In this document: one piece after another, positions 35,957-45,638 of the stretch
How the letters are laid out: each line of letters begins with the position of its first letter
Numbering within the stretch: the first letter of the stretch is position 1
Origin: Flammeovirga sp. SJP92
GTDB taxonomy: Bacteria > Bacteroidota > Bacteroidia > Cytophagales > Flammeovirgaceae
DNA: 64,000 nucleotides
Assembly (NCBI RefSeq): GCF_001583495.1
Contig: NZ_LQAQ01000014.1
Span: forward strand, 1 to 64,000
Direction: 5' to 3'
Made by a program: the position numbers and the translations under genes
The notes under the pieces: model-generated
Seen by the model: only the letters and a program-made list of their open reading frames with translations
What the model was told of the DNA's origin: nothing
Database searches by the model: none

Positions 35957-37951
35957 ATGCTGAAAATTCTCTGTAGTCTTTTTCTAATTATTAACTTTTG
36001 TAATACCACTTTCAGTCAAAATGACTCCACATTGACCAAAACCTTTTTTCCTAAAAAGGGAAAAGCTCTCAATACTGCAAAACAAAATTTCAAGATTGGT
36101 GAAAATTGGTTGAATCAATATAACAACTTAGACAGTGCATTATTGTACTTCAACAAGGTAAATGATTTTTGTTCAAATATAAATGAAGTCAATTATCAAC
36201 TTGGTTATTGTCACCTTCAGCAGGGAAACCTTTCTCTTGCCGATTCTTTTGCAACAAAAGCGTATCAGCTTAATACTACCTTACCAATACTTTATCTTAA
36301 TGCAAGAGTACATCATTACAGAGAAAATGCCGTAAAAGCATTGCACTTCTATCAAAAGTATATTGAGTTATACAAACCTCCTACATCACCTGATAAAAAA
36401 TATGTAGAGAGGTTGATAAAACATGCCAAAGCTATGCTTCTTTCCTCAAATGAGAATTACGTAGTTAATAATATGGATAGCTTAAACTCTGAATTTGATG
36501 AATTTTCTCCAATATTTATCCCTAGTACTCATCAGCTTTTCTTTACTTCCAATAAAAAGTCGATGAGTAATATCAATGAAGAAAGTACTAATATTTATTA
36601 TTCTTTTTGGGAAGATAGTTTATTTCAAAAAGGGAAAATTCTTAACAATAGAAGTATTAATATAAAAGGAAACAGTGGTCTTTCTTCTATTTCAAAATCA
36701 GGCAAGACAATGGTGATCTATCATGGTTTTGGTGTGGGTAAATTATATTATGCTAAAATTGACCTAAACAAAGACATCAAACTTCCTGAAAACAAAAAGA
36801 AATTACCCTCTCCTATTAACAACTTCTTTTATGAAGTGGTAGGGGGAACATTTACACCAGATGGAAAAGCATTTTATTTTTCTTCAAAACGTAAAGATGG
36901 TGCTTTCAATCTGTACTACACTAAGAGAGATGGTAAGAAGTGGATAGATCCTATTTTGGTTGAAAACATCAATTCTAAAGGAAATGAAATTGATCCTTTT
37001 TTCTCAACTAATGGAGATACACTTTTTTTCTCATCTGATGGACCTAAAAGTATTGGTGGATATGATATTTTCTATACTACAAAAAAGGATGAAAATAATT
37101 GGTCCACTCCTATTGGATTACCAATGCCAATCAATTCAGCTTATGATGAAAAAACACCAAGTACCAATGACAATGGCAGTTTAATTTTATTCAGTTCAAA
37201 TAGACCAAATGGAAAAGGTGGTTTTGATATTTATAGTTCTTCTTATGAAAAAGAGAAAGCGATTGTAAAAAAGGATGTACAATCAAAAGCGAAAAAAGGT
37301 AGTAATCTATTCGATTTAGATTCAATTCTCAGTGAAAATCTTTTGAACACCAAATTATACATATTAAGTAATGTAGACTCTAGTCAAATTGCTGATGCAG
37401 ATATTACAATCTATACTCATCCTGAAAACACCGTAATGAGAAGGCTGAAAACCGATACAAATGGAATAGCAAAAATTGATGCTGTTCCCATAGAGCATGT
37501 TTTCGGGATCAATATTATCAAAAAAGGTTATGATTTATATTCTCGAAAAATCTATATCGACTCGCTTCAAAGTGTATATACTCTATTTCTAGGCCCCATT
37601 AAACTAAATCAAAACATCACCTTAAACAATATATTTTTCGATACCAATTCTAGCAAAATAAAAAAAGCGTCCTACAATGAGCTAGAAAATATTCTTTCCT
37701 TTTTGACCGTAAACCCTTCTATTGCAATACAAATAGAAGGCTATACTGATAACACTGGAGACCATGATATTAATGTGATGCTTTCACAAAAAAGAGCTGA
37801 TGCTATCGTCAACTATCTTATCACATCAGGAATTAAAAAAGAAAGACTTGTAAGCAAGGGCTTTGGAGAAGAAAACCCCATAGCCGACAATAACACTGCT
37901 GAAGGGAAAGCCAAGAACAGAAGAACGGAATTCAAGGTCATTAAAAACTAA
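35957..37951 (+). CDS. PorE-like protein: TPR, beta-propeller, carboxypeptidase-regulatory-like and OmpA domains
   Basis: An open frame begins with GTG at 35870, but the ATG at 35957 gives a clean signal peptide (MLKILCSLFLIINFCNTTFS), so I start there (664 residues). Domains in order: TPR-like helices (about 20-140: NYQLGYCHLQQGNLSLADSF), a WD40-like PD40 propeller (about 170-440; repeats such as SFSSKRKDGAFNLYYTKRDG-type blades with FYFSSKRKDG and LFFSSDGP), a carboxypeptidase-regulatory-like beta domain (about 465-540, ITIYTHPE...DTNGIAKIDAVP), and an OmpA peptidoglycan-binding domain (about 550-664: EGYTDNTGDHDINVMLSQKR ... ERLVSKGFGEENP). PorE of the T9SS has this same order. It follows a T9SS cargo gene, yet such proteins have many paralogues, so PorE itself is not proven. 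Confidence 0.75.
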   Translation: MLKILCSLFLIINFCNTTFSQNDSTLTKTFFPKKGKALNTAKQNFKIGENWLNQYNNLDSALLYFNKVNDFCSNINEVNYQLGYCHLQQGNLSLADSFATKAYQLNTTLPILYLNARVHHYRENAVKALHFYQKYIELYKPPTSPDKKYVERLIKHAKAMLLSSNENYVVNNMDSLNSEFDEFSPIFIPSTHQLFFTSNKKSMSNINEESTNIYYSFWEDSLFQKGKILNNRSINIKGNSGLSSISKSGKTMVIYHGFGVGKLYYAKIDLNKDIKLPENKKKLPSPINNFFYEVVGGTFTPDGKAFYFSSKRKDGAFNLYYTKRDGKKWIDPILVENINSKGNEIDPFFSTNGDTLFFSSDGPKSIGGYDIFYTTKKDENNWSTPIGLPMPINSAYDEKTPSTNDNGSLILFSSNRPNGKGGFDIYSSSYEKEKAIVKKDVQSKAKKGSNLFDLDSILSENLLNTKLYILSNVDSSQIADADITIYTHPENTVMRRLKTDTNGIAKIDAVPIEHVFGINIIKKGYDLYSRKIYIDSLQSVYTLFLGPIKLNQNITLNNIFFDTNSSKIKKASYNELENILSFLTVNPSIAIQIEGYTDNTGDHDINVMLSQKRADAIVNYLITSGIKKERLVSKGFGEENPIADNNTAEGKAKNRRTEFKVIKN

Positions 37952-38018
37952 TTCCCATTATTTTGTTGGTCTAAGAAAATGATCCGTTATCTTCGTACAA
38001 AATTAAAAATATAGAACA

Positions 38019-38990
38019 ATGATAGTTGTAACAGGTGCTGCCGGATTCATTGGCAGCTGTATGATTTCTAGATTGAACGAAGATAACTTCAATCATATCG
38101 TTGCAGTAGACGATTTTTCATTTCCAGAAAAAAATAAAAACCTTGAAGGAAAGAAAATCTTAGAGAAAGTTGAAAGAGAAGAATTCTTTGAGTGGTTGGA
38201 TAAAAATCATTTAGAAGTTGAATTTATTTTTCACTTGGGTGCTAGAACAAGTACAGCTGAATTCAATAGAGAGATCCTTGCTCATTTGAATACTGATTAC
38301 ACAAAAAAAATGTGGAATGCGACCATTAAATATGCTATTCCATTAGTCTATGCTTCTTCTGCCGCTACTTATGGCTTAGGAGAATTAGGGTACGAAGACA
38401 GCGAGACAATTATTCCAGATTTGAAACCTTTGAATCCTTATGGAGAATCAAAGAATGATTTTGATATTTGGGCTTTAGGTCAAAAAAAGAAACCAATGTT
38501 CTGGGCTGGTTTGAAGTTCTTCAATGTTTATGGTCCTAACGAGTATCATAAAGAGAGAATGGCATCAGTAGTATTCCATGCGTTCAATCAGATCAGTAAA
38601 ACAGATGGAATGAAACTTTTCCAATCGCACAATCCTGATTATAGAGACGGAGAACAACAAAGAGACTTTGTTTATGTTAAAGACGTTGTGGAAATCATGA
38701 TGTTCTTAATGTATCACCGTCAAGCTAAAAGTTCTGGCATCTATAATGTTGGTACTGGTGAAGCAAGAACATTCTTAGATCTTACAAAAGCTACTTTTAA
38801 GGCTATGGGTAAAGCAGAGAACATTTCTTACATTCCAACTCCAGAAGACATTAGAGACAAGTACCAATACTTTACTGAAGCTACAATGGAGAAGCTTAGA
38901 AAAATTGGCTACGACAAACCTTTTACTTCTCTAGAAGAAGGTGTTGAAGACTACGTGAAGAATTATTTGACAGAAAGTAAGCGTTACTAA
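38019..38990 (+). CDS. hldD: ADP-L-glycero-D-manno-heptose 6-epimerase (HldD type)
   Basis: A 323-residue short-chain epimerase. The NAD(P)-binding motif is GAAGFIG (6-12), the catalytic Ser region YASSAATYG (111-119) and the Tyr/Lys pair NPYGESK (Y141, K145). Segments FIFHLGARTSTAEFNREI, KFFNVYGPNEYHKERMASVV and DGEQQRDFVYVKDVV fit the HldD (RfaD) subfamily well. HldD makes the heptose precursor of inner-core LPS. No other heptose gene is adjacent. It is transcribed alone and ends at a strong terminator. Confidence 0.85.
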   Translation: MIVVTGAAGFIGSCMISRLNEDNFNHIVAVDDFSFPEKNKNLEGKKILEKVEREEFFEWLDKNHLEVEFIFHLGARTSTAEFNREILAHLNTDYTKKMWNATIKYAIPLVYASSAATYGLGELGYEDSETIIPDLKPLNPYGESKNDFDIWALGQKKKPMFWAGLKFFNVYGPNEYHKERMASVVFHAFNQISKTDGMKLFQSHNPDYRDGEQQRDFVYVKDVVEIMMFLMYHRQAKSSGIYNVGTGEARTFLDLTKATFKAMGKAENISYIPTPEDIRDKYQYFTEATMEKLRKIGYDKPFTSLEEGVEDYVKNYLTESKRY

Positions 38991-39011
38991 TTGATCAAAT
39001 TGATATAAAAA

Positions 39012-39050
39012 AATGCCTTAGCTTTAATTTTCAAAGCTAAGGCATTTTTT
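39012..39050. terminator. bidirectional terminator between hldD and cydB
   Basis: The stem AATGCCTTAGCTTT / AAAGCTAAGGCATT has a seven-base loop and is flanked by A-run and T-run, serving both convergent genes. Confidence 0.8.
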
Positions 39051-39066
39051 ATTTTAGGAGGAAATC

Positions 39067-40104
39067 CTAATAACTATGTTCATCTAATTTCACTCTTCCC
39101 CAGAATACCTTATATACAATAAATGTGTAGGCCAAAACCAAAGGAGTTCCAATCGCTGCAATTGTCAACATCAGTCCTAATCCTTTTTGAGAAGCTGCAG
39201 CATTATAAATTGTAATTGAATTATTCGGGTCATTAGAAGCAATCAATAAATTTGGATACAATTGAACTGCCACTAAGATTAAAAGTAAACTAAAAGTTAA
39301 AGAAGAAAATATAAACGCCTGCATATATTTCTTTTTCCTTGCCAAACGTGGAATATTTGCAATGGCAAGAATAGCAGTTAAAGGCAAGAAAAATAATGAA
39401 GGATGGTCTTTAAAACGTTCTGCTAAATGTGGTTGAAAAATCAAGGTAAACACACTTAAAACACCAAACATCACAATAAAACCAATCATACATTTCTCCA
39501 ACATTTTCACTACTTTATCAAATAGCTTTCCTTCTGTTTTTAATGTAAGATAAATTGCACCGTGCATCATCATCAAGGCCAATGTTGTTAGACCTACTAA
39601 AATAGAAAAAGGGTTTAAGAACATCGTTAAATGAGGATTTATTGCTTCATAGTTTTCATCCAAAGGAAAACCTTTCAAGACATTTCCTAAAACAACACCT
39701 AATAAAAAGGCAATCATTCCACTTGAAATACTGTAGGATACATCCCACATGGTTCTCCACCATTTCATCTCCTCTTTACTTCTAAACTCAATAGAAATGG
39801 CTCTCAAAATGATAAACATAATAAAGAGCATAAAGGGAATATACATGGCTGAAAACAAAGTAGCATAGAAAACAGGGAAACCTGCAAACAAAGTACCTCC
39901 ACCAATGACTAACCATACTTCGTTACCATCCCAAACTGGACCTACTGCATTCAAAGCAATACGTCTGTTACGGTCTTCTTTAATAAATAAATGCATGGCT
40001 CCTGCTCCTAAATCAAAGCCATCTAAAATGCCATATCCTGAGAATAAAGCTCCTACTACCAAAAACCAAAGCGTAGGGTAATCTAATCCTAAAAATGTTT
40101 CCAT
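39067..40104 (-). CDS. cydB: cytochrome bd quinol oxidase subunit II
   Basis: A 345-residue protein with about nine membrane helices. The N-terminal signature GYGILDGFDLGAGAM (about 23-37) and the long block WDGNEVWLVIGGGTLFAGFP (58-77) followed by VFYATLFSAMYIPFML are diagnostic of CydB. With CydA it forms the oxygen-scavenging bd oxidase in the inner membrane, which reduces oxygen with quinol. It lies 12 bp after cydA in the same transcript. No cydX-like small gene was found in the short space behind it. Confidence 0.93.
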   Translation of the reverse strand: METFLGLDYPTLWFLVVGALFSGYGILDGFDLGAGAMHLFIKEDRNRRIALNAVGPVWDGNEVWLVIGGGTLFAGFPVFYATLFSAMYIPFMLFIMFIILRAISIEFRSKEEMKWWRTMWDVSYSISSGMIAFLLGVVLGNVLKGFPLDENYEAINPHLTMFLNPFSILVGLTTLALMMMHGAIYLTLKTEGKLFDKVVKMLEKCMIGFIVMFGVLSVFTLIFQPHLAERFKDHPSLFFLPLTAILAIANIPRLARKKKYMQAFIFSSLTFSLLLILVAVQLYPNLLIASNDPNNSITIYNAAASQKGLGLMLTIAAIGTPLVLAYTFIVYKVFWGRVKLDEHSY

Positions 40105-40116
40105 GGTTGTATTTTA

Positions 40117-41493
40117 TTATTCTGAGAAAAAGTCATTAATTCCTTGTTGGTGCGGTCTGTGATCCATTAAATGTGTATCAGAAGGACCGTGCTTGATCTT
40201 TTTATTCAACAAGTAAATAAAGAGTATAAACAGTAATGTGTAGATAAAGGTAAACATGACCAAAGAGAATAATACTTGATCTGCTTGTACGGCTTTAGAT
40301 AATGCATCTGACGTTCTTAACAAGCCGTAAACCACCCAAGGTTGTCTTCCCATTTCAGCCGCAAACCATCCAAACTGATTGGCTAACTGTGGTAATATCA
40401 CTGCAAACACAAATACCCATAACAGCCATTTCTGCTTAAATAAGGTACCTCTAAACCAATAGAACGAACCTACTACTGACAATCCTATCAACATCATTCC
40501 AATACCTACCATCAAATGATAAAACTGGAACACAGCATTGATCTGTGTTGGGATTTCATCTTCTGGAAAAGCATCTAACCCCTCTACTTTACCGTCAAAA
40601 TTAAACTGTGTCAAGAAGGCCAGTCCTCCTGGAACTTTCACTCCATAAACTTCTTTACTCTCTTGATCTACCCAACCAAATAGGTATAAATCCGCTGAGT
40701 GATCTGTATAATAATGTCCTTCAAAAGCCGCTAATTTTGCAGGTTGATTTTCCGCTACACCATCGGCTGACATATGTCCTAAAAACAACTGTACAAATGA
40801 GAAAAAAGTGGCGGCAATCAATCCTAACTTAATACCTAATTTTGAAATATCTTGATGTCTTTCTCTTACTAAATAATAAGCATGTACACTGATAAATAAA
40901 AAGGCTCCTGCTAAAAAGGCTCCTACCCAAACGTGTAAAATTCTCTCCACACTTGACGGGTTAAAAACCATCTCCCAAAAATCTGTAATTTCAGCCCTTG
41001 CTTCCATTCCTTCTCCCACAATTTTGTATCCTGCAGGAGTCTGTTGCCAACTGTTAGCCACCACAATCCAAATGGCTGAGAACATTGAACCAAAGAAAAC
41101 ACCAACGGTTGACATAAAGTGTACCCTAGGGCTCACTTTATTCCACCCAAAAAGCAGAATCCCTAAAAAACTACTTTCTAAGGCAAAAGCAAAAATCCCT
41201 TCTGCAGCTAATGCAGAGCCAAAAATATCACCAACATATCTGGAATAAGTGGCCCAATTGGTACCAAACTCAAACTCCATTACAATACCGGTGGCTACTC
41301 CAATACCGAAAGTCAAGGCAAATATTTTTACCCAAAACCGAGTCAGTACCTCATACCTTTGGTCTTTTGTTTTTAAAAATAATCCTTCTGAAATTACCAA
41401 CATCAATCCGATTCCGATACTCAATGGTGGATAGATGTAATGAAATGAAACGGTAAACGCAAACTGAATTCTTGATAGTATTTCTACATCCAT
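40117..41493 (-). CDS. cydA: cytochrome bd quinol oxidase subunit I
   Basis: A 458-residue haem-bearing subunit. Key features: an axial histidine near the start (H18 in FTVSFHYIYPPLS), the acidic helix with FGTNWATYSRYVGDIFG and LAAEGIFAFALE, HVWVGAFLAGAFL, and the family signature GRQPWVVYGLLRT. The Q-loop region (DHSADLYLFGWVDQESKEV) is short, so this is the short-Q-loop type, shorter than the 522-residue E. coli protein. It is first in the cydA-cydB operon. The leader (41494-41580) has two nested inverted repeats that may be regulatory. Confidence 0.94.
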   Translation of the reverse strand: MDVEILSRIQFAFTVSFHYIYPPLSIGIGLMLVISEGLFLKTKDQRYEVLTRFWVKIFALTFGIGVATGIVMEFEFGTNWATYSRYVGDIFGSALAAEGIFAFALESSFLGILLFGWNKVSPRVHFMSTVGVFFGSMFSAIWIVVANSWQQTPAGYKIVGEGMEARAEITDFWEMVFNPSSVERILHVWVGAFLAGAFLFISVHAYYLVRERHQDISKLGIKLGLIAATFFSFVQLFLGHMSADGVAENQPAKLAAFEGHYYTDHSADLYLFGWVDQESKEVYGVKVPGGLAFLTQFNFDGKVEGLDAFPEDEIPTQINAVFQFYHLMVGIGMMLIGLSVVGSFYWFRGTLFKQKWLLWVFVFAVILPQLANQFGWFAAEMGRQPWVVYGLLRTSDALSKAVQADQVLFSLVMFTFIYTLLFILFIYLLNKKIKHGPSDTHLMDHRPHQQGINDFFSE

Positions 41494-41797
41494 AGTTAGG
41501 CTATATCATAGTGTTTTGACTTTACTAACTTAATCAACTTTTGGTTGATAATCTTTGTTTTTTTATAGTAAAGTCGAAATATAAATCTGTTGCACAAAAA
41601 TACTCCAAATTAATTGAAGAGTAAGCCCATTTTGGATTGTTCACATACATTTTGAATTCAAAAAACAATGACACCACTACGACAGTACTTTATAAAATCT
41701 TAAAGTTTGTTATTGAAAAAAATCTAGACATTAAAAAATGCGATTCCATGAATTGAAACCGCATTACTATTACTCATTTTGGATTTATAATTTTTAC
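41494..41797. other. cydA upstream region, 304 bp
   Basis: This region should hold the cydAB promoter and the 3' flank of the CBS gene. Two nested inverted repeats lie at 41518-41575. No gene is visible. Only an isolated -7-like element (minus strand TATTTTTG, 41595-41602) was found, without a -33 partner. Confidence 0.4.
41518..41575. promoter_or_regulatory. nested inverted repeats in the cydAB leader
   Basis: GACTTTACTA (41518-41527) pairs exactly with TAGTAAAGTC (41566-41575). Inside it ATCAAC (41533-41538) pairs with GTTGAT (41544-41549). The block starts 25 bp upstream of the cydA start. It may be a leader-RNA structure or a regulator site; it is not a canonical FNR box, whose half-sites are TTGAT then ATCAA. 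Confidence 0.45.
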
Positions 41798-42253
41798 TTA
41801 CCAAGTTGTAGAGCTTAAATCGACTGCAGCTCTAAGAATATCTCTTCTTGATACCTGACCAATTAATTTTCCATTTTTTGTTATTGGGTATCTTCTGAAT
41901 GAAGAATTCTCGAATAACATGGCTACTTCCACAACATCTTTGTCAGATGAAATAGAACTTACAGCTTTGGTCATGTAATCTCTTACTTTTCCTTGACTTG
42001 CCGGATAATTGAGATATCTGCTTTCAAGAATGACATGTAAACAATCTTTCTCTGATAGCATCCCTACCAAATCTCCGTCTTCATTTACAACTGGTGCTCC
42101 TGAAATTTTCTTTTCTACAAGCACTTCCATTGCCTCCTCTATATTTTGTTCGGGAGTGAAAACGATCAGTTGTTTAGTCATATACTGCTCTACACTAGGA
42201 TAAGGTTTTACGTCATGTGGATTTTCGAGTACTCTTTTGGGTGTAAAATTCAT
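41798..42253 (-). CDS. tandem CBS-domain protein
   Basis: A 151-residue protein made of one Bateman module. The first CBS domain covers about 19-80 (VEQYMTKQLIVFTPEQNIEE, GAPVVNEDGDLVGMLSEKD) and the second about 88-146 (VRDYMTKAVSSISSDKDVVE, RRYPITKNGKLIGQVSRRDI). Such stand-alone modules bind adenosine nucleotides and act as energy sensors; partner unknown. It is transcribed alone upstream of cydA. Confidence 0.85.
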   Translation of the reverse strand: MNFTPKRVLENPHDVKPYPSVEQYMTKQLIVFTPEQNIEEAMEVLVEKKISGAPVVNEDGDLVGMLSEKDCLHVILESRYLNYPASQGKVRDYMTKAVSSISSDKDVVEVAMLFENSSFRRYPITKNGKLIGQVSRRDILRAAVDLSSTTW

Positions 42254-42429
42254 TTTAGTAATTATTTAGTGGTTATTGGATGAGCGATTAAAACGATAAT
42301 AGAAAAAATCTCTACTAATAATCTTATTTAGTCTCATAATATACACATTATCAGCGTTAAAAGCTAATTAAAACTCTAAATAATACAGACGTATGAGAAT
42401 TATCCAATTGTAAAATTAAAAATGAAGTA

Positions 42430-43173
42430 CTACTCAAACACCTTCAATAATTCACCTCTATAGCTTTGACCAACAGGGAGTTCTACTTCACCCAAGCCCA
42501 ACACATTTCCTTCCAAAGTTTCTATCTCATCAACATTGACGATATACGACTTATGAATACGGATAAACCCTTTGTCCGCTAATGAATCCTCTAGCTTTTT
42601 TAAGGAAGCTAACGCCAAAATAGTTTTATCTTTTGTATGAAAAGCGACGTACTCTTTCTTCCCTTCCATATAAATTAGCTTATCAAACCTCACTTTATAC
42701 AGTTTATAATCGGCCTTTATCGTAAGGCTATCTGATTTAGTTTCAATATAAGAACTGCTATGTGAGTCTTCCTGTGTTTCCTCTTCTTTGGATTGATGAC
42801 GAGATTTAATCAGATCAAACTGTTCTATCACTTTATTTACCGTTTGTAAAAAACGCGGCAAAGTGATGGGTTTCAATAAATAATCAAATGCATTGAGTTC
42901 AAACCCTTTAATAGCATACTCTGAATATGCCGTAGTAAAAACAATCATTGGACGTTTCGCTTGCATGGTTTCAACAAACTCAATTCCAGATAAATTGGGC
43001 ATCTGAATATCCAAAAAGAGCAAATCAACTTCATTGCTTTGCATAAACGTCATCGCTTCTATCGCATTTTTGAAAGTCCCCAACACTTCCAACTGTGGAA
43101 CTTTAGAGGCATAATCTTTAATTAAGCTTCTTGCTAAATGCTCATCATCAACAATTATTGTTTTTATTTTCAT
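42430..43173 (-). CDS. LytTR-family response regulator
   Basis: A 247-residue regulator. Residues 1-120 are a receiver domain with the acidic pair D9/D10 and phospho-acceptor D55 (LLFLDIQMPN). A charged, Ser/Glu/His-rich linker (123-142) leads to a LytTR DNA-binding domain (about 145-245, with YMEGKKEYVAFHTKDK and GFIRIHKSYIVNVDEI). LytTR proteins bind direct repeats of DNA rather than palindromes. It is 11 bp downstream of its histidine kinase gene. The divergent efflux operon is a plausible target (inference). Confidence 0.9.
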   Translation of the reverse strand: MKIKTIIVDDEHLARSLIKDYASKVPQLEVLGTFKNAIEAMTFMQSNEVDLLFLDIQMPNLSGIEFVETMQAKRPMIVFTTAYSEYAIKGFELNAFDYLLKPITLPRFLQTVNKVIEQFDLIKSRHQSKEEETQEDSHSSSYIETKSDSLTIKADYKLYKVRFDKLIYMEGKKEYVAFHTKDKTILALASLKKLEDSLADKGFIRIHKSYIVNVDEIETLEGNVLGLGEVELPVGQSYRGELLKVFE

Positions 43174-43184
43174 TTTAATTTCAG

Positions 43185-44252
43185 CTATTTTTTGATTTCC
43201 AATTTAATCTCAAACTCCTTCTCACCTTCGTTGATATCCAAGTGATGAGCATTAGGATAAATAAGATCCAATCGTTTTTGAACATTTTTCAGTCCAATTC
43301 CTCCTACCGCTATTCGGCTTACATTTTCAGTCACTGTATTCTTCACTTTCAACGTAAGCTGTTCTTCTTTCTGCTGCAACTCAATGGTCACAAAACCCTC
43401 CGGATTTTCCTCCAGCCTACTAAACTTAAAGGCATTTTCAATAAATGGTTCTAAAAGCATAGGTGCTATTTGAAACTGTGGATTCTGAATATCAATTACA
43501 AATGAAATATTCTGTGGTGATTCTGTTTTCAGTTGCTGGAAATCTATATAATTATGTAAATAAGTAATGTCTTTTTCTAAGGCCACAATTTCTTCATTAC
43601 AATCATATAATAAATAACGGAGCATTTCAGAGAGCTTTGCAATATTGTCTGTTGCTTGTGGCATCTGCATGTAAGACATACTGTAGATATTGTTAAGTGC
43701 ATTAAACAAGAAATGAGGATTGATCTGAGATCTTAAAAACTTCAATTCCGCTTCAATTTTACCTTGCACCAATTCTTTTTTCTTAAGTTGTTCCTTTTCA
43801 TCGTGATTACTCAACTTCAAAACCGTACTGACCAATATTGAAATCAAAATAAATACACTGCCAAAACCAAAAGGCCAAATCCACTCAAATGTCAGCTGTC
43901 CGTTGAGCTTTTCTTTCAATTCTAAATGCTCTGCGAAAAATAGTTCAGGATCTAATAAATGAAAAGTTTCTCTGCTCAAAAACAATAATATCTTGATGGC
44001 TACGATATAAAGTACAATCGCTGCTATCACATAAAATAGATTCCGGTTTCTTTTTATTAATAATTGGGGAACTAATAATTCTATATTAGTAACTACCACA
44101 AAAAGAAAAATACCTGTTGTGATGGAAGCACGGATCAATGCAAACTTAGCACCCAGCCAAAAATCTGTGCTTACTAGAAATATAAATAAAGCAATGGAAA
44201 TTAATGGCAACACCGCTCTACTTGGTATAGAAAAGTTAAATCGTTCTTTCAT
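43185..44252 (-). CDS. LytS-like sensor histidine kinase
   Basis: A 355-residue kinase of the His_kinase (PF06580) type. Four membrane helices occupy about 14-29, 42-68, 72-93 and 127-146, with no large periplasmic sensor. A short coiled linker leads to the phospho-acceptor motif SQINPHFLFNALNNIYSM (H180) and then the ATPase with N-box EPFIENAFKFS and G-box GGIGLKNVQKRL. The cognate regulator follows. The signal is unknown; with the sensor embedded in the membrane, it may detect membrane state. It is divergent from the RND efflux operon. Confidence 0.9.
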   Translation of the reverse strand: MKERFNFSIPSRAVLPLISIALFIFLVSTDFWLGAKFALIRASITTGIFLFVVVTNIELLVPQLLIKRNRNLFYVIAAIVLYIVAIKILLFLSRETFHLLDPELFFAEHLELKEKLNGQLTFEWIWPFGFGSVFILISILVSTVLKLSNHDEKEQLKKKELVQGKIEAELKFLRSQINPHFLFNALNNIYSMSYMQMPQATDNIAKLSEMLRYLLYDCNEEIVALEKDITYLHNYIDFQQLKTESPQNISFVIDIQNPQFQIAPMLLEPFIENAFKFSRLEENPEGFVTIELQQKEEQLTLKVKNTVTENVSRIAVGGIGLKNVQKRLDLIYPNAHHLDINEGEKEFEIKLEIKK

Positions 44253-44488
44253 TCAGCTATATTTTCCTCAAAAGAATAGATATAAAAATTAAAAAAATAG
44301 TTCTATCAACAAAACTGCATTTTTTATCGATAAATAACATGATTTCCTCAACGAACAGGGTTATTGATCAAATATCCTCATTCGTAGAAAGGTTCAGCAA
44401 GTTGGTTGATTTAATTATGCTCCAGCATATTGAATGATTTATTTCGAGCTTGAAAATAAATCAAACATTATCAAACTATCTAATTTTT

Positions 44489-45616
44489 ATGTCTCGTAAA
44501 CACCTTATCACTATTGTAGGCGTTATCGTTTTAATTGGAGTGGCAAGCTTCAGTTCATATACAATGCTCAAGAACAAGCCTGTTCCCGCTAAAGGTATTA
44601 AAAAAGAGAAAGTCTTATCTATCAAAGCTGAGAAAGCTAAATTTATCAATGTAGACAACAATCAGATCTACCATGGTAGAGTAAATGCAGCACAAACGTA
44701 TATCCTTTCTACAGAGGTTTCTGGTAGAATTATGAATACAAATGTGGCGTTGAAAGAAGGTAATACTTTCCGAAAGGGACAAAAATTAGTACATATATTC
44801 AGTAATGACATAGAAGCTACTTTAAAATCACAAAAGAGTAGTTTTATGAATACAATTGCTTCCATATTACCTGATCTTAAGATTGATTATAAATCGGAAT
44901 ACGACAAGTGGTATGGATTCTTTAAACAAGTAAATATTGCAAAACCTTTACCTGAACTTCCAACTATCAATTCAGATCAAGAACGTTTGTTCTTAGCATC
45001 TAGAAATTTGATTACTGAGTATTACTCTATCCAACAGTCAGAAATCAACCTTGCAAAATACAATATCTACGCACCTTTTAACGGTACTTTCAAATCTGTA
45101 CGCTTAGAAGCTGGATCTATTGCTTCTCCGGGTACCGAAATTGGAATTATCAGCAGAACTGATGCATTAGAAGTTATTGTTGAAGTGGAGCCAAAAAATG
45201 CCAAGTGGATTAAATCTGGCGACCATGTGAATGTAGTGACGGAATCTGAAGACCACTCTTCTATTACAGGTAAAGTAATCAGAAAGGCAAAAATTGTTGA
45301 CCCTCAATCACAAACTATCAAGGTTTATGTAAGAATCAGTCCCAACTCAAATGATCAAATCTATGAAGGGCAATTCGTTTATGTTGAGTTTAAAGGTGAT
45401 GAGTTAAAAGACGTTGTTGAATTACCAAGAGAGGCTATTACTGACTCTAAATACATTTTTGTGGTAGAGAACAAACAGTTGAAGCAGAAAGAAATTGACA
45501 TCATCAAAACCAATGGTGATAGCTATTATATCAAAGGGGTTTCTTCGAATGACGTGATCGTTACAGAGTCCGTTTTCAATGGAAAAGAAGGAATGAAAGT
45601 AAACATCAGAAGCTAA
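44489..45616 (+). CDS. RND efflux periplasmic adaptor (membrane fusion protein)
   Basis: The frame extends upstream to TTG at 44450, but the ATG at 44489 gives a sensible N-terminal anchor (SRKHLITIVGVIVLIGVASF), so I start there (375 residues). The HlyD/AcrA-type adaptor pattern is visible: a biotinyl-lipoyl half (YILSTEVSGRIMNTNVALKE), a helical hairpin (about 105-195) unlike classic ones in sequence, the second lipoyl half (YNIYAPFNGTFKSVRLEAGS), then the beta-barrel and membrane-proximal domains (VEVEPKNAKWIKSGDHVNVV). It would bridge the inner-membrane pump and outer-membrane channel encoded directly downstream. Confidence 0.85.
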   Translation: MSRKHLITIVGVIVLIGVASFSSYTMLKNKPVPAKGIKKEKVLSIKAEKAKFINVDNNQIYHGRVNAAQTYILSTEVSGRIMNTNVALKEGNTFRKGQKLVHIFSNDIEATLKSQKSSFMNTIASILPDLKIDYKSEYDKWYGFFKQVNIAKPLPELPTINSDQERLFLASRNLITEYYSIQQSEINLAKYNIYAPFNGTFKSVRLEAGSIASPGTEIGIISRTDALEVIVEVEPKNAKWIKSGDHVNVVTESEDHSSITGKVIRKAKIVDPQSQTIKVYVRISPNSNDQIYEGQFVYVEFKGDELKDVVELPREAITDSKYIFVVENKQLKQKEIDIIKTNGDSYYIKGVSSNDVIVTESVFNGKEGMKVNIRS

Positions 45617-45638
45617 TCACTACGCATAAAAATCAAAT

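Noticed and set aside
41533-41549. FNR/CRP-type box upstream of cydA
   Set aside because: The half-sites are ATCAAC then GTTGAT, the reverse order of TTGAT-N4-ATCAA, and the spacing is five.
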